From Leeuwenhoekiella palythoae (lineage in GTDB: Bacteria; Bacteroidota; Bacteroidia; Flavobacteriales; Flavobacteriaceae): a DNA stretch of 64,000 nt. The stretch spans positions 800,116-864,115 of the forward strand of contig NZ_FQXT01000002.1 in NCBI RefSeq assembly GCF_900130045.1. The letters run 5' to 3'. The position numbers and the translations under genes are program-made. Positions 35,125 through 42,593 of this stretch are shown here, piece after piece (positions within the stretch are counted from its first letter, which is position 1; each line of letters starts with the position of its first letter). The notes beneath the pieces were generated by a model, which was not told where the DNA came from, searched no databases, and worked only from the letters and a program-made list of their open reading frames with translations.

Positions 35125-37317
35125 TTAATTCTTGTCTTTGATGATCAATACATGACTACCCTTGTTAGAATTAAACATTAAGTTATAAGCATCACTGTTC
35201 TCAATAAGTTCCTGAGCTTTTTCAGCAGAAATCTTTTTGTCGTTATAGTAAATGTTGTCTTTCGCTAAGCGTACCATTTCTTTAGGTGCAGGCGGTGGAG
35301 GTGGTGGTGCAGGAAGACCTTGTACGGTCACCTCTTCAAAAATTGAATTAGTTGACGGCGGTGGTGGAGGCGGAGGAATAGAACCGGCCTTTGGGGGTGC
35401 AGGCGCAGGTGGTGGCGGAGGTGGAACCAAACCTTTGGGATTAGCCTTATATAATGCAGTTGTTTCAAAAGCTTCTTGTAGTTTTTGCCAAAGATTGGCC
35501 GCAGGATTTGATGTTCGCACGTGTACGCTGTAATTTTTCTTTTCGCTTAAGGTCCAGTTTTTACTCAAGGCATCAATGTCGTTTGCAAAAGTTTCAACGG
35601 TAGTTTCCTTTCCATTTAGATAAACATCAGAGCCGGTAACGGTGATGTTAAGGACTTTTTCAGTTTGGATGGTTGATGTTTCAGACAATAAGTCTTGAGA
35701 TGAATTGATTTTGTATAGATTAGTCTTTAGAAATTCCTTATTCAGTTCTTTAAGAAATCGATTCATTCCGTCCTGTGCTTTTACATCAAGGATATAGTTT
35801 TTGTAGCTTTCAGGTGACCAGTCTGCTGTAATTGCATTCAGATGCTCTACAAGTTTATCTTTTGAACTTGACTGGCTAATTAGACTTACGCGATTATTTA
35901 TAACATATACCGTTATAAGCTTAGGAGCTTCTTTGACCTTTTTATAAGTAAAGCCTTCTGAGCTCGTCATACGATTTCCATCAACTGTAAAGTAAACATC
36001 CTTGTTGCCATAAGTAAAATAAAACCCTGTGGAAGTTAAGATTGGATAATACCTATTTGTGCCAAATTGATCTTCTATAGTCCAGATGGTGCTACCGTTT
36101 TCTGAACGTACATAGAATTTCTGATCAATATCAATACCCTCCCAATCACCAGTAAAAATTTTTCCATAGGTATTTTCAGGGCGAATAAAGCTGTTGTCAT
36201 TTAAGAGGAGTTCGTTGTTTTCAGGTTTAAAGCTTAAGAATAACTGCTTTTTACTAGCTGAACTTGGTTTATTCTTCCAAACTAAATTATAAAGGTTTTT
36301 CCCTTCGGGACTCAATTCAAAAGTATCTTTATGAAACTTCATCCAGAGTTGTTCATTCTGATTGTAGATTGTGAATTGCGTAAACTCGTTTTTTCGATCA
36401 ATCCATTTTCCCAACATAGAACTAGACTCTTTTAGTACTACCGGCTTTGCCACAATTTCTTGATTAAAGAAATAAACGCAAAGCGCAAGAACGGGCACAA
36501 AGAGTGCGATACGGGCGGTCAGCTTTTTGACCGAACGGGTTTTTGATAACATAAGAATTCGTTTTTTAGTTAATGAATAATTGATCGGGCTACTTAACGC
36601 GGTGTGATGAGCACCTCCCGAATAGTTAAATAAAAGATTGGTATAATTAGTAAGGTTATTATTTTGGTCTAGAGCAGCTTGATCTGCCAGAAATTCGTGA
36701 TTGAGCGCCACACTTTTTTTAAGTAACATCAACACCGGATTGAACCAAAACACGACCTGAAGAAATTCGATAAGAAGAATGTCCCAACTGTGTTTTTGAA
36801 TAACGTGCGCTTGCTCGTGGTGTAAGACTTCGGCAGGAAGCGTGTTGTTTTTAAAGTCGGTTTTCGGTAGAAAAATATACTTTAGAAACGAATGCGGAAC
36901 CACTTGTTCTAGCAGTAGTACATTGATATGCGAGGTCGCTTTGATGTGCTCGTTACGGCGCACCTTTTCGCGTAAGCGCAACAGATTACACAAAAACCGG
37001 AAACCCAAAAGCAGCACACCTGCACCATAAACGAGTGCTAAACTAAGGAGCAGCCAATTTGTTGATTGGGCAGTTCGTGTGGTAATTGGAGCTTCTGTAA
37101 AAGCAGCCGGTTCAAAATGGGTCTCGGCTCCAACGGGTTGCGGTGCAACTTCAACCGTATAACTAAAAGTGACTAAGGGTAATGCGACCGAGATTGCCAA
37201 ACTTCCCAATAAATAGAAGCGTTTAAAGTGGTGCGCAGCGGTTTGCTCTAGAGCTACTTTATAAAAGCCCCAAAGAACCAGAAGGCACAATATAGATTTG
37301 ATGAGGTAGGCTGCCAT
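35125..37317 (-). CDS. BlaR1/MecR1-family M56 metallopeptidase sensor with polyproline C-terminal region
   Basis: This 730-residue membrane protein has an N-terminal M56 domain with about four helices and the zinc motif HEQAH at residues 167-171, plus the downstream ALNHEFLADQ segment. The rest is not a penicillin-binding sensor as in BlaR1. It is a long extracytoplasmic region, ending with a proline-rich tract near residues 625-680 with several runs of six or seven prolines, and a final ~45-residue domain. It overlaps the BlaI-like gene by one base at the ATG, so both are translated together. It probably cleaves the repressor on signal; the signal is not beta-lactam-specific by sequence. Confidence 0.88.
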   Translation of the reverse strand: MAAYLIKSILCLLVLWGFYKVALEQTAAHHFKRFYLLGSLAISVALPLVTFSYTVEVAPQPVGAETHFEPAAFTEAPITTRTAQSTNWLLLSLALVYGAGVLLLGFRFLCNLLRLREKVRRNEHIKATSHINVLLLEQVVPHSFLKYIFLPKTDFKNNTLPAEVLHHEQAHVIQKHSWDILLIEFLQVVFWFNPVLMLLKKSVALNHEFLADQAALDQNNNLTNYTNLLFNYSGGAHHTALSSPINYSLTKKRILMLSKTRSVKKLTARIALFVPVLALCVYFFNQEIVAKPVVLKESSSMLGKWIDRKNEFTQFTIYNQNEQLWMKFHKDTFELSPEGKNLYNLVWKNKPSSASKKQLFLSFKPENNELLLNDNSFIRPENTYGKIFTGDWEGIDIDQKFYVRSENGSTIWTIEDQFGTNRYYPILTSTGFYFTYGNKDVYFTVDGNRMTSSEGFTYKKVKEAPKLITVYVINNRVSLISQSSSKDKLVEHLNAITADWSPESYKNYILDVKAQDGMNRFLKELNKEFLKTNLYKINSSQDLLSETSTIQTEKVLNITVTGSDVYLNGKETTVETFANDIDALSKNWTLSEKKNYSVHVRTSNPAANLWQKLQEAFETTALYKANPKGLVPPPPPPAPAPPKAGSIPPPPPPPSTNSIFEEVTVQGLPAPPPPPPAPKEMVRLAKDNIYYNDKKISAEKAQELIENSDAYNLMFNSNKGSHVLIIKDKN

Positions 37318-37685
37318 TACTTTTGAGATTTTAAGCGTTCATCAATCAGTTTTTTAAGTTCTTCTAATTCTTGCTGCGTCAAATCGGTTTCTTGCGTGAA
37401 GAACGAAGCAAACTGCGCGGCAGAGTCGTTGAAGAAATTTTTGATCATTCCATTGACTTGCTTTGAGAAATACTTGTTTTTCTTTACTAGCGGAAAATAT
37501 TCTCGCGATCTCCCATATTGCACATAATCTACAAAACCTTTGTCTTGCATTCGTTTAAGCAAAGTGGCCACAGTGGTAGTTGCCGGTTTAGGTTCGGGGT
37601 AGGCTTCTATGAGTTCCTTCATAAAGGCTTTATCCAATTTCCATAAAATTTGCATCAATTGTTCTTCGGCATTAGAAAGACTCAT
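37317..37685 (-). CDS. BlaI/MecI/CopY-family transcriptional repressor
   Basis: This 122-residue protein is a winged helix-turn-helix dimer of the BlaI/MecI family. It begins LSNAEEQLMQILWKLDKAF, followed by TTVATLLKRMQDKGFVDYV, in which the recognition helix lies, and ends with a dimerisation and cleavage helix. It represses its own operon by binding the two palindromes 24-65 bases upstream of its start, and would be removed by proteolysis through the BlaR1-like partner. The stop and ATG of the two genes share a base. This arrangement is typical of Bacteroidota stress-response BlaI/BlaR1 pairs. Confidence 0.94.
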   Translation of the reverse strand: MSLSNAEEQLMQILWKLDKAFMKELIEAYPEPKPATTTVATLLKRMQDKGFVDYVQYGRSREYFPLVKKNKYFSKQVNGMIKNFFNDSAAQFASFFTQETDLTQQELEELKKLIDERLKSQK

Positions 37686-37708
37686 AGCTTCTACATTTTT
37701 AGAATGTG

Positions 37709-37750
37709 TTCTACAAATGTAGAAATAAATTTTAATTCTACAAATGTAGA
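37709..37750 (-). promoter_or_regulatory. Twin BlaI operators containing the operon promoter
   Basis: Two copies of TTCTACAAATGTAGA lie at 37709-37724 and 37736-37750, each a near-perfect palindrome with the BlaI-type TACA/TGTA core. Read on the minus strand, each contains TACATTTG. The TTTG of the upstream operator, then 19 bases, then TACATTTG of the downstream operator form an ideal TTTG-N19-TAnnTTTG promoter. Repressor binding would cover both elements. A degenerate third half-site is at about 37689-37702. Confidence 0.88.
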
Positions 37751-37807
37751 GTAAAATATTTTATTGATGTACAGGGTTTTACTTCTTGAAATTCGCAAAA
37801 GCTTAGG

Positions 37808-37903
37808 AAGTACAGGCACTTTTAACCGCAAATTGGCGACCATAAAAAAGCTGGATGCTTTTAAATACATTCCTTAACGCCAACTTTTACAATAGCTGTA
37901 CTT
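37808..37903. other. Nested three-helix element upstream of phnA
   Basis: Three inverted repeats are nested on one axis: AAGTACAG (37808-37815) with CTGTACTT (37896-37903), TTGGCG (37833-37838) with CGCCAA (37878-37883), and AAAAGC (37846-37851) with GCTTTT (37857-37862) around a 5-base loop. It occupies most of the gap between the BlaI operators and phnA. It could be an RNA leader or a DNA structure; no known class is recognised. Confidence 0.5.
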
Positions 37904-37929
37904 TTACGTTTTGAACAATTATTTCATTT

Positions 37930-38511
37930 ATGAGCCTAGAACAAGACTTAAGAGACCGTAGTGGTAATGTATGTGAATTGAGTGGAAGCACCGAGGATCT
38001 TGATATTTATGCGGTTCCTAATTCGCCAGATCTACCCGAGGTGCAAACCCATATTTTTATTTCAGAAACATGTCGCATGCAGCTTGAAGATAAAGCCGCA
38101 ATAGACCCCAATCATTGGCGCTGTTTAAACGACAGTATGTGGAGCACGGTTCCGGCGGTACAAGTCGTAGCTTATCGTATGCTACACCAACTAAGAGCCG
38201 AAGGTTGGCCGCAAGATTTGCTAGATATGATGTATATGGAAGAAACTGTAAAAGATTGGGCAAAAGCCGGAATTTCTGATGAAACGGAAACCAAAGGTTT
38301 GGTACATCGCGACAGTAACGGTGTTGTTTTAGAAGCAGGCGATTCTGTGGTGTTGATTAAAGATCTTAAGGTCAAGGGTAGCAGTATGGTGGCTAAACAA
38401 GGTACCGCTGTACGCCGAATCTCGCTAGATCACGAAAATGAAAAATATATTGAAGGTAAAGTTGACGGACAGCAAATCGTCTTGGTGACAGATTATGTAA
38501 AGAAGATTTAG
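37930..38511 (+). CDS. PhnA-domain protein
   Basis: This 193-residue protein is of the PhnA family. The N-terminal part has CELSG and a longer insert than the ~110-residue E. coli PhnA. The C-terminal PhnA domain is clear: VHRDSNGVVLEAGDSVVLIK, then GSSMVAKQGTAVR and GKVDGQQIVLVTDYVKK. Despite the historical name, PhnA has no proven phosphonate-degrading role. No phosphonate genes are nearby. A structured element lies in its 5' region. Confidence 0.85.
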   Translation: MSLEQDLRDRSGNVCELSGSTEDLDIYAVPNSPDLPEVQTHIFISETCRMQLEDKAAIDPNHWRCLNDSMWSTVPAVQVVAYRMLHQLRAEGWPQDLLDMMYMEETVKDWAKAGISDETETKGLVHRDSNGVVLEAGDSVVLIKDLKVKGSSMVAKQGTAVRRISLDHENEKYIEGKVDGQQIVLVTDYVKKI

Positions 38512-38600
38512 CACTTCGTTTAGTTTATTATAACATCGGATTGGGAGCAGATATTGACGACAATCAATAGTTTGGCGGTAACTAACTAATTTCCAAATCG

Positions 38601-39374
38601 ATGAATAATAAAAAAGAAAAACTTGCCCGAGCAGGGATGGTAGCAAAGGGTGCGGTGTATGCACTAATAGGTGTTTTAACTGCAATGGCCGCGTTTAATT
38701 TAGGCGGTTCTAAAAGTGGCAGTGATAATGCATTACAATTTCTTGCGGGGCAACCTTTTGGTCAGGTTTTGTTAGGCGCTTTGGCGATTGGTTTATTTGG
38801 CTACGCGTTCTATCGTATTTATGAGCCGGTCAATGGTCCCGGGGCTTCTTGGAGTGAAGCCAAAGGTTTTATAAAACGCGCCGGTTTTATCGTAAGTGGA
38901 ATATTCTACGGAGCTTTAGGCTTTACAGCTGCTAAAATGATTGTTTCCGGTAGTTCTGGATCTGGTGGTAATTCTGCGGTTTCTACCTTGATGTCAAAAC
39001 CTTACGGAGCTTATATAATCGGTTTTGTGGCGCTTTGTCTTTTAGGAAAAGCACTTTTTCAAATTTACAAAGCCTACTCGGGTAAATTTAGAGAAGACGT
39101 TAAAGAAAGCAGTCTTAGTCAAAAAGAGCGTAAAGCTCTAATTCGTGCCGGGAAAATCGGATTTACTTCAAGAGGAATCGTTTCCGGAATTTTAGCCTTT
39201 TTATTTTTCAAAGTAGCCTTAGGAAACGGAGCAGATGCCGGCGGAAAAGTAGCTGCTTTTGATTTTTTACAAGATAATTTTGGCGCTGCTGTGATGGGTA
39301 TCGTAGCGCTCGGTCTTGTCGCTTATGCCGTGTTTATGTTTATCCAAGCGAAATATGCACAGATAAGGATTTAG
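38601..39374 (+). CDS. DUF1206 membrane protein
   Basis: This 257-residue integral membrane protein consists of three repeats of a two-helix unit, each beginning with a basic ARAG/KRAG/RAGK segment: ARAGMVAKGAVYALIGVL, KRAGFIVSGIFYGALGF and RAGKIGFTSRGIVSG. That internal triplication is the DUF1206 pattern. Function is unknown. It starts 89 bases after phnA and is followed by a strong terminator, so it is the last gene of its unit. Confidence 0.9.
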   Translation: MNNKKEKLARAGMVAKGAVYALIGVLTAMAAFNLGGSKSGSDNALQFLAGQPFGQVLLGALAIGLFGYAFYRIYEPVNGPGASWSEAKGFIKRAGFIVSGIFYGALGFTAAKMIVSGSSGSGGNSAVSTLMSKPYGAYIIGFVALCLLGKALFQIYKAYSGKFREDVKESSLSQKERKALIRAGKIGFTSRGIVSGILAFLFFKVALGNGADAGGKVAAFDFLQDNFGAAVMGIVALGLVAYAVFMFIQAKYAQIRI

Positions 39375-39399
39375 AATTCAAGGTTCAAAATTGAAAATT

Positions 39400-39428
39400 A
39401 AAAAACCCGTACATTATACGGGTTTTTT
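39400..39428 (+). terminator. Intrinsic terminator after the DUF1206 gene
   Basis: AAAAAACCCGTA and TACGGGTTTTTT pair over 12 bases around a 5-base loop (39412-39416) with a T run, 26 bases after the DUF1206 stop. Confidence 0.9.
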
Positions 39429-39461
39429 AGTTTAGAAATCTGATGTATTACAGTTATTCAA

Positions 39462-39486
39462 TGTCAGATCGAGCGCAGTCGAGATC
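39462..39486. repeat. Dispersed intergenic palindromic repeat, copy B
   Basis: This is the same 25-base unit as at 21869-21893, with core GATCGAGCGCAGTCGAGATC at 39467-39486. The two differences from copy A are complementary changes at paired positions. It lies between a terminator and a structured element in a 292-base gap that has no gene. Confidence 0.8.
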
Positions 39487-39560
39487 CATTTTTATTTCAA
39501 GTCAAGGTTTAAAGGATCTGAGTGCCGAAAATTGAAAACCGACACTGATTACCGAAACCT

Positions 39561-39654
39561 TGCGTGAGGGATTGAGGCATTGTTGGAGCTCTTTTGCTTT
39601 TTTGCAAAAAGCGACTGCCAAAAGCCCGACCCCGCATTTTCGAGGGGTCACGCC
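39561..39654. ncRNA. Structured intergenic element, candidate small RNA or 3' element
   Basis: Bases GCGTGA (39562-39567) and TCACGC (39648-39653) can close a domain that contains two hairpins: GCTTTTT/AAAAAGC (39596-39612, 3-base loop) and CCCC/GGGG (39630-39633 with 39644-39647). The GCGTGAGGGATTGAG and GAGGGGTCACGCC blocks look like a conserved intergenic motif of flavobacterial genomes, which I recall but cannot verify here. The strand is undecided: read minus, it is the 3' region of the dipeptidase gene. Confidence 0.5.
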
Positions 39655-39666
39655 TAAATCTTTAAT

Positions 39667-41064
39667 TTACTTCTCTGCCATTTTAAGCTTGGTAAACTCG
39701 TGGTAAAAATGCGGAATCGTTTCAATGCCTTTAAAGAAATTCCATACGCCAAAATGCTCGTTAGGCGAGTGGATCGCATCGCTGTCCAGACCAAAGCCCA
39801 TTAAAATGGTTTTGCTGTTGAGTTCGCGCTCAAACAACGATACAATTGGAATACTTCCGCCGCTACGTTGTGGGATAGGGGTTTTACCAAAGGTTTTTTC
39901 GTACGCTTTCTCAGCAGCCTGATAGCCTAAACTGTCTATTGGGGTTACGTAGGCTTGTCCGCCGTGATGTGGTTTAACCTTTACACGCACGCCTTTTGGT
40001 GCAATGCTCTCAAAATGCTTTTTGAAAAGTTCGGTGATTTCTTTCCAGTCCTGATCGGGAACCAGGCGCATACTTATTTTTGCATATGCCTTACTGGCGA
40101 TTACGGTTTTTGCACCTTCACCAATATAACCACCCCAAATACCATTCACATCGAGCGTAGGTCTGATGCTGTTGCGTTCATTAGTTGAATAGCCGGCCTC
40201 CCCATAAACCGAATCAATATCAAGCGCCTTCTGATAGTTTTCTAGTGAAAAAGGAGCTTCAGCCATTTTTGCACGCTCTTCGGCGCTTAGTTCTTCAACC
40301 TTATCGTAAAATCCGGGAATGGTGATGTGGTTGTTCTCGTCGTGAAGTGACGCAATCATTTTGGTCAAAATGTTAATAGGATTTGCCACCGCACCGCCGT
40401 AAAGTCCGCTATGTAAATCGCGGTTAGGCCCGGTAACTTCAACCTCCACATAGCTGAGTCCGCGTAGACCGGTGGTGATGCTTGGTGTATCTTTAGCGAT
40501 CATTCCTGTGTCTGAGATCAAGATCACGTCGTTGGCTAGCTTTTCCTGATTGCGGGCAATAAACCAACCCAGGTTTTCGCTACCTACTTCTTCTTCGCCT
40601 TCGATCATAAACTTCACGTTACACGGCAGGTCGTCATTCTGCGTCATATATTCTAAGGCCTTGACGTGCATATACATCTGCCCTTTGTCATCACAGGCGC
40701 CACGTGCAAAAATAGCTCCATCGGGATGCAGCTCTGTTTTTTTGATTACGGGTTCAAAAGGAGCGCTGTCCCACAAGTCTAATGGATCTGGCGGTTGTAC
40801 GTCATAATGCCCGTAAACCAAGACGGTAGGTAGGTTTTTGTCTTTAATTAGCTCTCCATAGACAATGGGATAACCGGGAGTTTCACAAATTTCTACAAGG
40901 TCACAACCCGCTTCTTTAAGGCGTTCTGCTACGGCGTCTGCAGTGTTAAACACCTCCTTTTTATAGGCTTTATCTGCGCTGATAGAAGGAATTTTGAGGA
41001 GTGCTATAAGTTCGTCGAGAAAACGTTTTTGATGTTTATCTACGTAAGTTTTTATGTCTTTCAT
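39667..41064 (-). CDS. M20-family dipeptidase
   Basis: This 465-residue metallopeptidase is of the M20 (ArgE/DapE/carnosinase-type) family. It has the zinc ligands in VYGHYDVQPP (His with Asp two residues later), the bridging Asp in ARGACDDKGQM, and the catalytic and ligand glutamates in IEGEEEVGSEN. A dimerisation domain is inserted in the middle, followed by a C-terminal His-containing segment (DSDAIHSPNEHFG). It would hydrolyse dipeptides in the cytosol. The promoter-like box CAAAAATA lies 21 bases upstream on the plus strand. Confidence 0.93.
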   Translation of the reverse strand: MKDIKTYVDKHQKRFLDELIALLKIPSISADKAYKKEVFNTADAVAERLKEAGCDLVEICETPGYPIVYGELIKDKNLPTVLVYGHYDVQPPDPLDLWDSAPFEPVIKKTELHPDGAIFARGACDDKGQMYMHVKALEYMTQNDDLPCNVKFMIEGEEEVGSENLGWFIARNQEKLANDVILISDTGMIAKDTPSITTGLRGLSYVEVEVTGPNRDLHSGLYGGAVANPINILTKMIASLHDENNHITIPGFYDKVEELSAEERAKMAEAPFSLENYQKALDIDSVYGEAGYSTNERNSIRPTLDVNGIWGGYIGEGAKTVIASKAYAKISMRLVPDQDWKEITELFKKHFESIAPKGVRVKVKPHHGGQAYVTPIDSLGYQAAEKAYEKTFGKTPIPQRSGGSIPIVSLFERELNSKTILMGFGLDSDAIHSPNEHFGVWNFFKGIETIPHFYHEFTKLKMAEK

Positions 41065-41084
41065 ATGTTTTATGTGCTTGGTTG

Positions 41085-41092
41085 CAAAAATA
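41085..41092 (-). promoter_or_regulatory. Candidate -7 promoter element for the M20 dipeptidase gene
   Basis: The minus strand reads TATTTTTG, an exact TAnnTTTG match 21 bases before the ATG. No -33 TTTG is seen at the expected distance. Confidence 0.4.
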
Positions 41093-41236
41093 CAGAATGG
41101 CTAAGGAATGATTTCCTAACAAATCTACAAAGCTTAATTAGGTCTTGAAGGCTGCTGAATAAGAGACTGCTAAAAATTATATAAACAAAGCATAAAAATT
41201 TATTTCAAAAATGATTTTCATATTCAAAATCTTTCC

Positions 41237-41244
41237 TATATTTG
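41237..41244 (+). promoter_or_regulatory. Candidate -7 promoter element for tRNA-Leu
   Basis: TATATTTG followed by CACTCG lies 68 bases before the tRNA. It is an exact TAnnTTTG match in an AT-rich stretch. No matching -33 is visible. Confidence 0.6.
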
Positions 41245-41274
41245 CACTCGCATTTTTAGAGATAAAGATGCAAG

Positions 41275-41305
41275 TTTTTAACGGGAGTCCTAAGTACGTT
41301 AAAAA
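41275..41305 (+). other. Leader hairpin immediately upstream of tRNA-Leu
   Basis: TTTTTAACG (41275-41283) and CGTTAAAAA (41297-41305) form a perfect 9-bp stem with a 13-base loop that ends six bases before the mature tRNA 5' end. It could guide processing or limit read-through. Confidence 0.6.
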
Positions 41306-41311
41306 TAGTAT

Positions 41312-41393
41312 GCAGGCGTGGTGGAATTGGTAGACACGCTAGACTTAGGATCTAGTGCCGCAAGGTGTGAGAGTTCGAGTCTCTCCGCCTGTA
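41312..41393 (+). tRNA. tRNA-Leu (anticodon UAG)
   Basis: The acceptor stem is GCAGGCG (41312-41318) with CGCCTGT, including one G-U pair. A D-arm follows (TGGTGGAATTGGTAGACACG), then the anticodon stem CTAGA/TCTAG with loop CTTAGGA giving anticodon TAG. A long variable arm (TGCCGCAAGGTG) identifies a class II tRNA, followed by a T-arm with GTTCGAGTC. CCA is not encoded; the genomic sequence after the discriminator A is C followed by A residues. The G73-equivalent position is A, as expected for leucine. Confidence 0.96.
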
Positions 41394-41394
41394 C

Positions 41395-41429
41395 AAAAAA
41401 AACCTCTGATGAAAATCAGAGGTTTTTTT
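41395..41429. terminator. Bidirectional terminator between tRNA-Leu and the aldo/keto reductase gene
   Basis: A run of eight A's then CCTCTGAT, a 4-base loop, ATCAGAGG and seven T's form a perfect stem with T tracts on both strands. It starts two bases after the tRNA and lies 13 bases beyond the convergent reductase stop. Confidence 0.93.
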
Positions 41430-41441
41430 GTTTATAAAAGC

Positions 41442-42464
41442 TTACTGTCTGTACCTAGATTGGCGTTGTACCATCCAACCGGGATACAGCTTTGGTTTTG
41501 GACTTACCGCATCTATTTTTTCTAGATTTTCTTTGCTTAAATTGATTTTGGTAGACTTGATGTTTGATTGAAGTTGGTCTATGGTTTTTGCGCCAATGAT
41601 CGTGCTGGTCACGCCTTTTTGATGGCGCACCCAAGCTAAGGCAATTTCTGCTACGGAAACCTGATGCACAGTTGCGAGTTCTTGCATCACATCAACCAAG
41701 TTAAACGCTTTGTCCTTATCAATAGGCGGAAAGTCAAAGTCGGCTCTTCGGGATCCTTTTTCACTGCTGCCTTCTCGAGAATATTTTCCGGTAAGGAAAC
41801 CACCCGCTAACGGACTCCAAGGAAAAATCGCCAGATTATGATCTTGAGCCATCGGGACCAATTCGGTCTCAATATCTCTTGAAACAGCCGAGTAATAATA
41901 TTGCAGTCCGATGAATTTTTGCCAGCCTTTATGCGCTGCGATGGCTTGTGCTTTAGCCACCATCCACGCCGGCCAGTTGCAAATGGCGATATAACGCACT
42001 TTTCCGGTAGCGACGATATCATTCAGCGATTGTAAAATTTGTTCTACCGGCACTTTGGCATCTACACCGTGCACATATAAAATATCAATGTGATCCAGCT
42101 GTAAACGCTTTAAACTCGCATCAACCGAATTGAAGATATGATAGCGAGAAAGACCTACGTCATTAGGACTTTCACTCATAGGTCCCAAAACTTTAGTTGC
42201 GACCACAACTTCATCGCGATTGATTCCCAGATCTTTCAGTCCTTGTCCTAGTAATTGCTCTGATTGCCCAAAGGAATACACATTAGCCGTGTCAATAAAA
42301 TTGATTCCGGCGTCAAATACTGCTTTGAGCATCTGGTTTACTTCCTTTTGAGGTACCGATGCGATCTGGCTCCACGTTCCGGCATCTACTCCGCCAAAGG
42401 TCATTGTCCCAAAACACAGCTCAGATACCATAAGACCGGTATCGCCTACATAATTAAATTTCAT
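41442..42464 (-). CDS. Aldo/keto reductase
   Basis: This 340-residue TIM-barrel oxidoreductase has the catalytic tetrad visible as Asp and Tyr in FIDTANVYSFG, Lys in VATKVLG and His in LYVHGVDA. The C-terminal NADPH-binding segment is SVAEIALAWVRHQKGVTSTIIGAK. It belongs to the YhdN/Kv-beta-like (AKR11/13-type) group by length and by the SELCFGTMTFGG start. Substrate is unknown. It is a monocistronic gene between two terminators. Confidence 0.93.
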   Translation of the reverse strand: MKFNYVGDTGLMVSELCFGTMTFGGVDAGTWSQIASVPQKEVNQMLKAVFDAGINFIDTANVYSFGQSEQLLGQGLKDLGINRDEVVVATKVLGPMSESPNDVGLSRYHIFNSVDASLKRLQLDHIDILYVHGVDAKVPVEQILQSLNDIVATGKVRYIAICNWPAWMVAKAQAIAAHKGWQKFIGLQYYYSAVSRDIETELVPMAQDHNLAIFPWSPLAGGFLTGKYSREGSSEKGSRRADFDFPPIDKDKAFNLVDVMQELATVHQVSVAEIALAWVRHQKGVTSTIIGAKTIDQLQSNIKSTKINLSKENLEKIDAVSPKPKLYPGWMVQRQSRYRQ

Positions 42465-42544
42465 AAGTTTTCTTTTGTATTTAAAGTTATGCAGCCCGCA
42501 GTTGTTCTATTTTAAATTGAGGTTAAAGTTTAATGCCAACAAAA

Positions 42545-42570
42545 AAAAGCCGGCGTTGCTGCCGACTTTT
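42545..42570 (-). terminator. Terminator of the GH2 gene
   Basis: AAAAGCCGGC and GCCGACTTTT pair around a 6-base loop. The one non-Watson-Crick pair is C-A on the plus strand but G-U on the minus-strand RNA, which shows that the minus strand is the functional direction. It lies 23 bases beyond the GH2 stop. Confidence 0.85.
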
Positions 42571-42593
42571 TAAATCTTAGTGTGTCGTATATT

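Noticed and set aside
35252..35533. Plus-strand glycine-rich reading frame (runs of GGGG)
   Set aside because: It is the antisense of the polyproline codons in the BlaR1-like gene; the glycine runs are a reflection of CCN codons.
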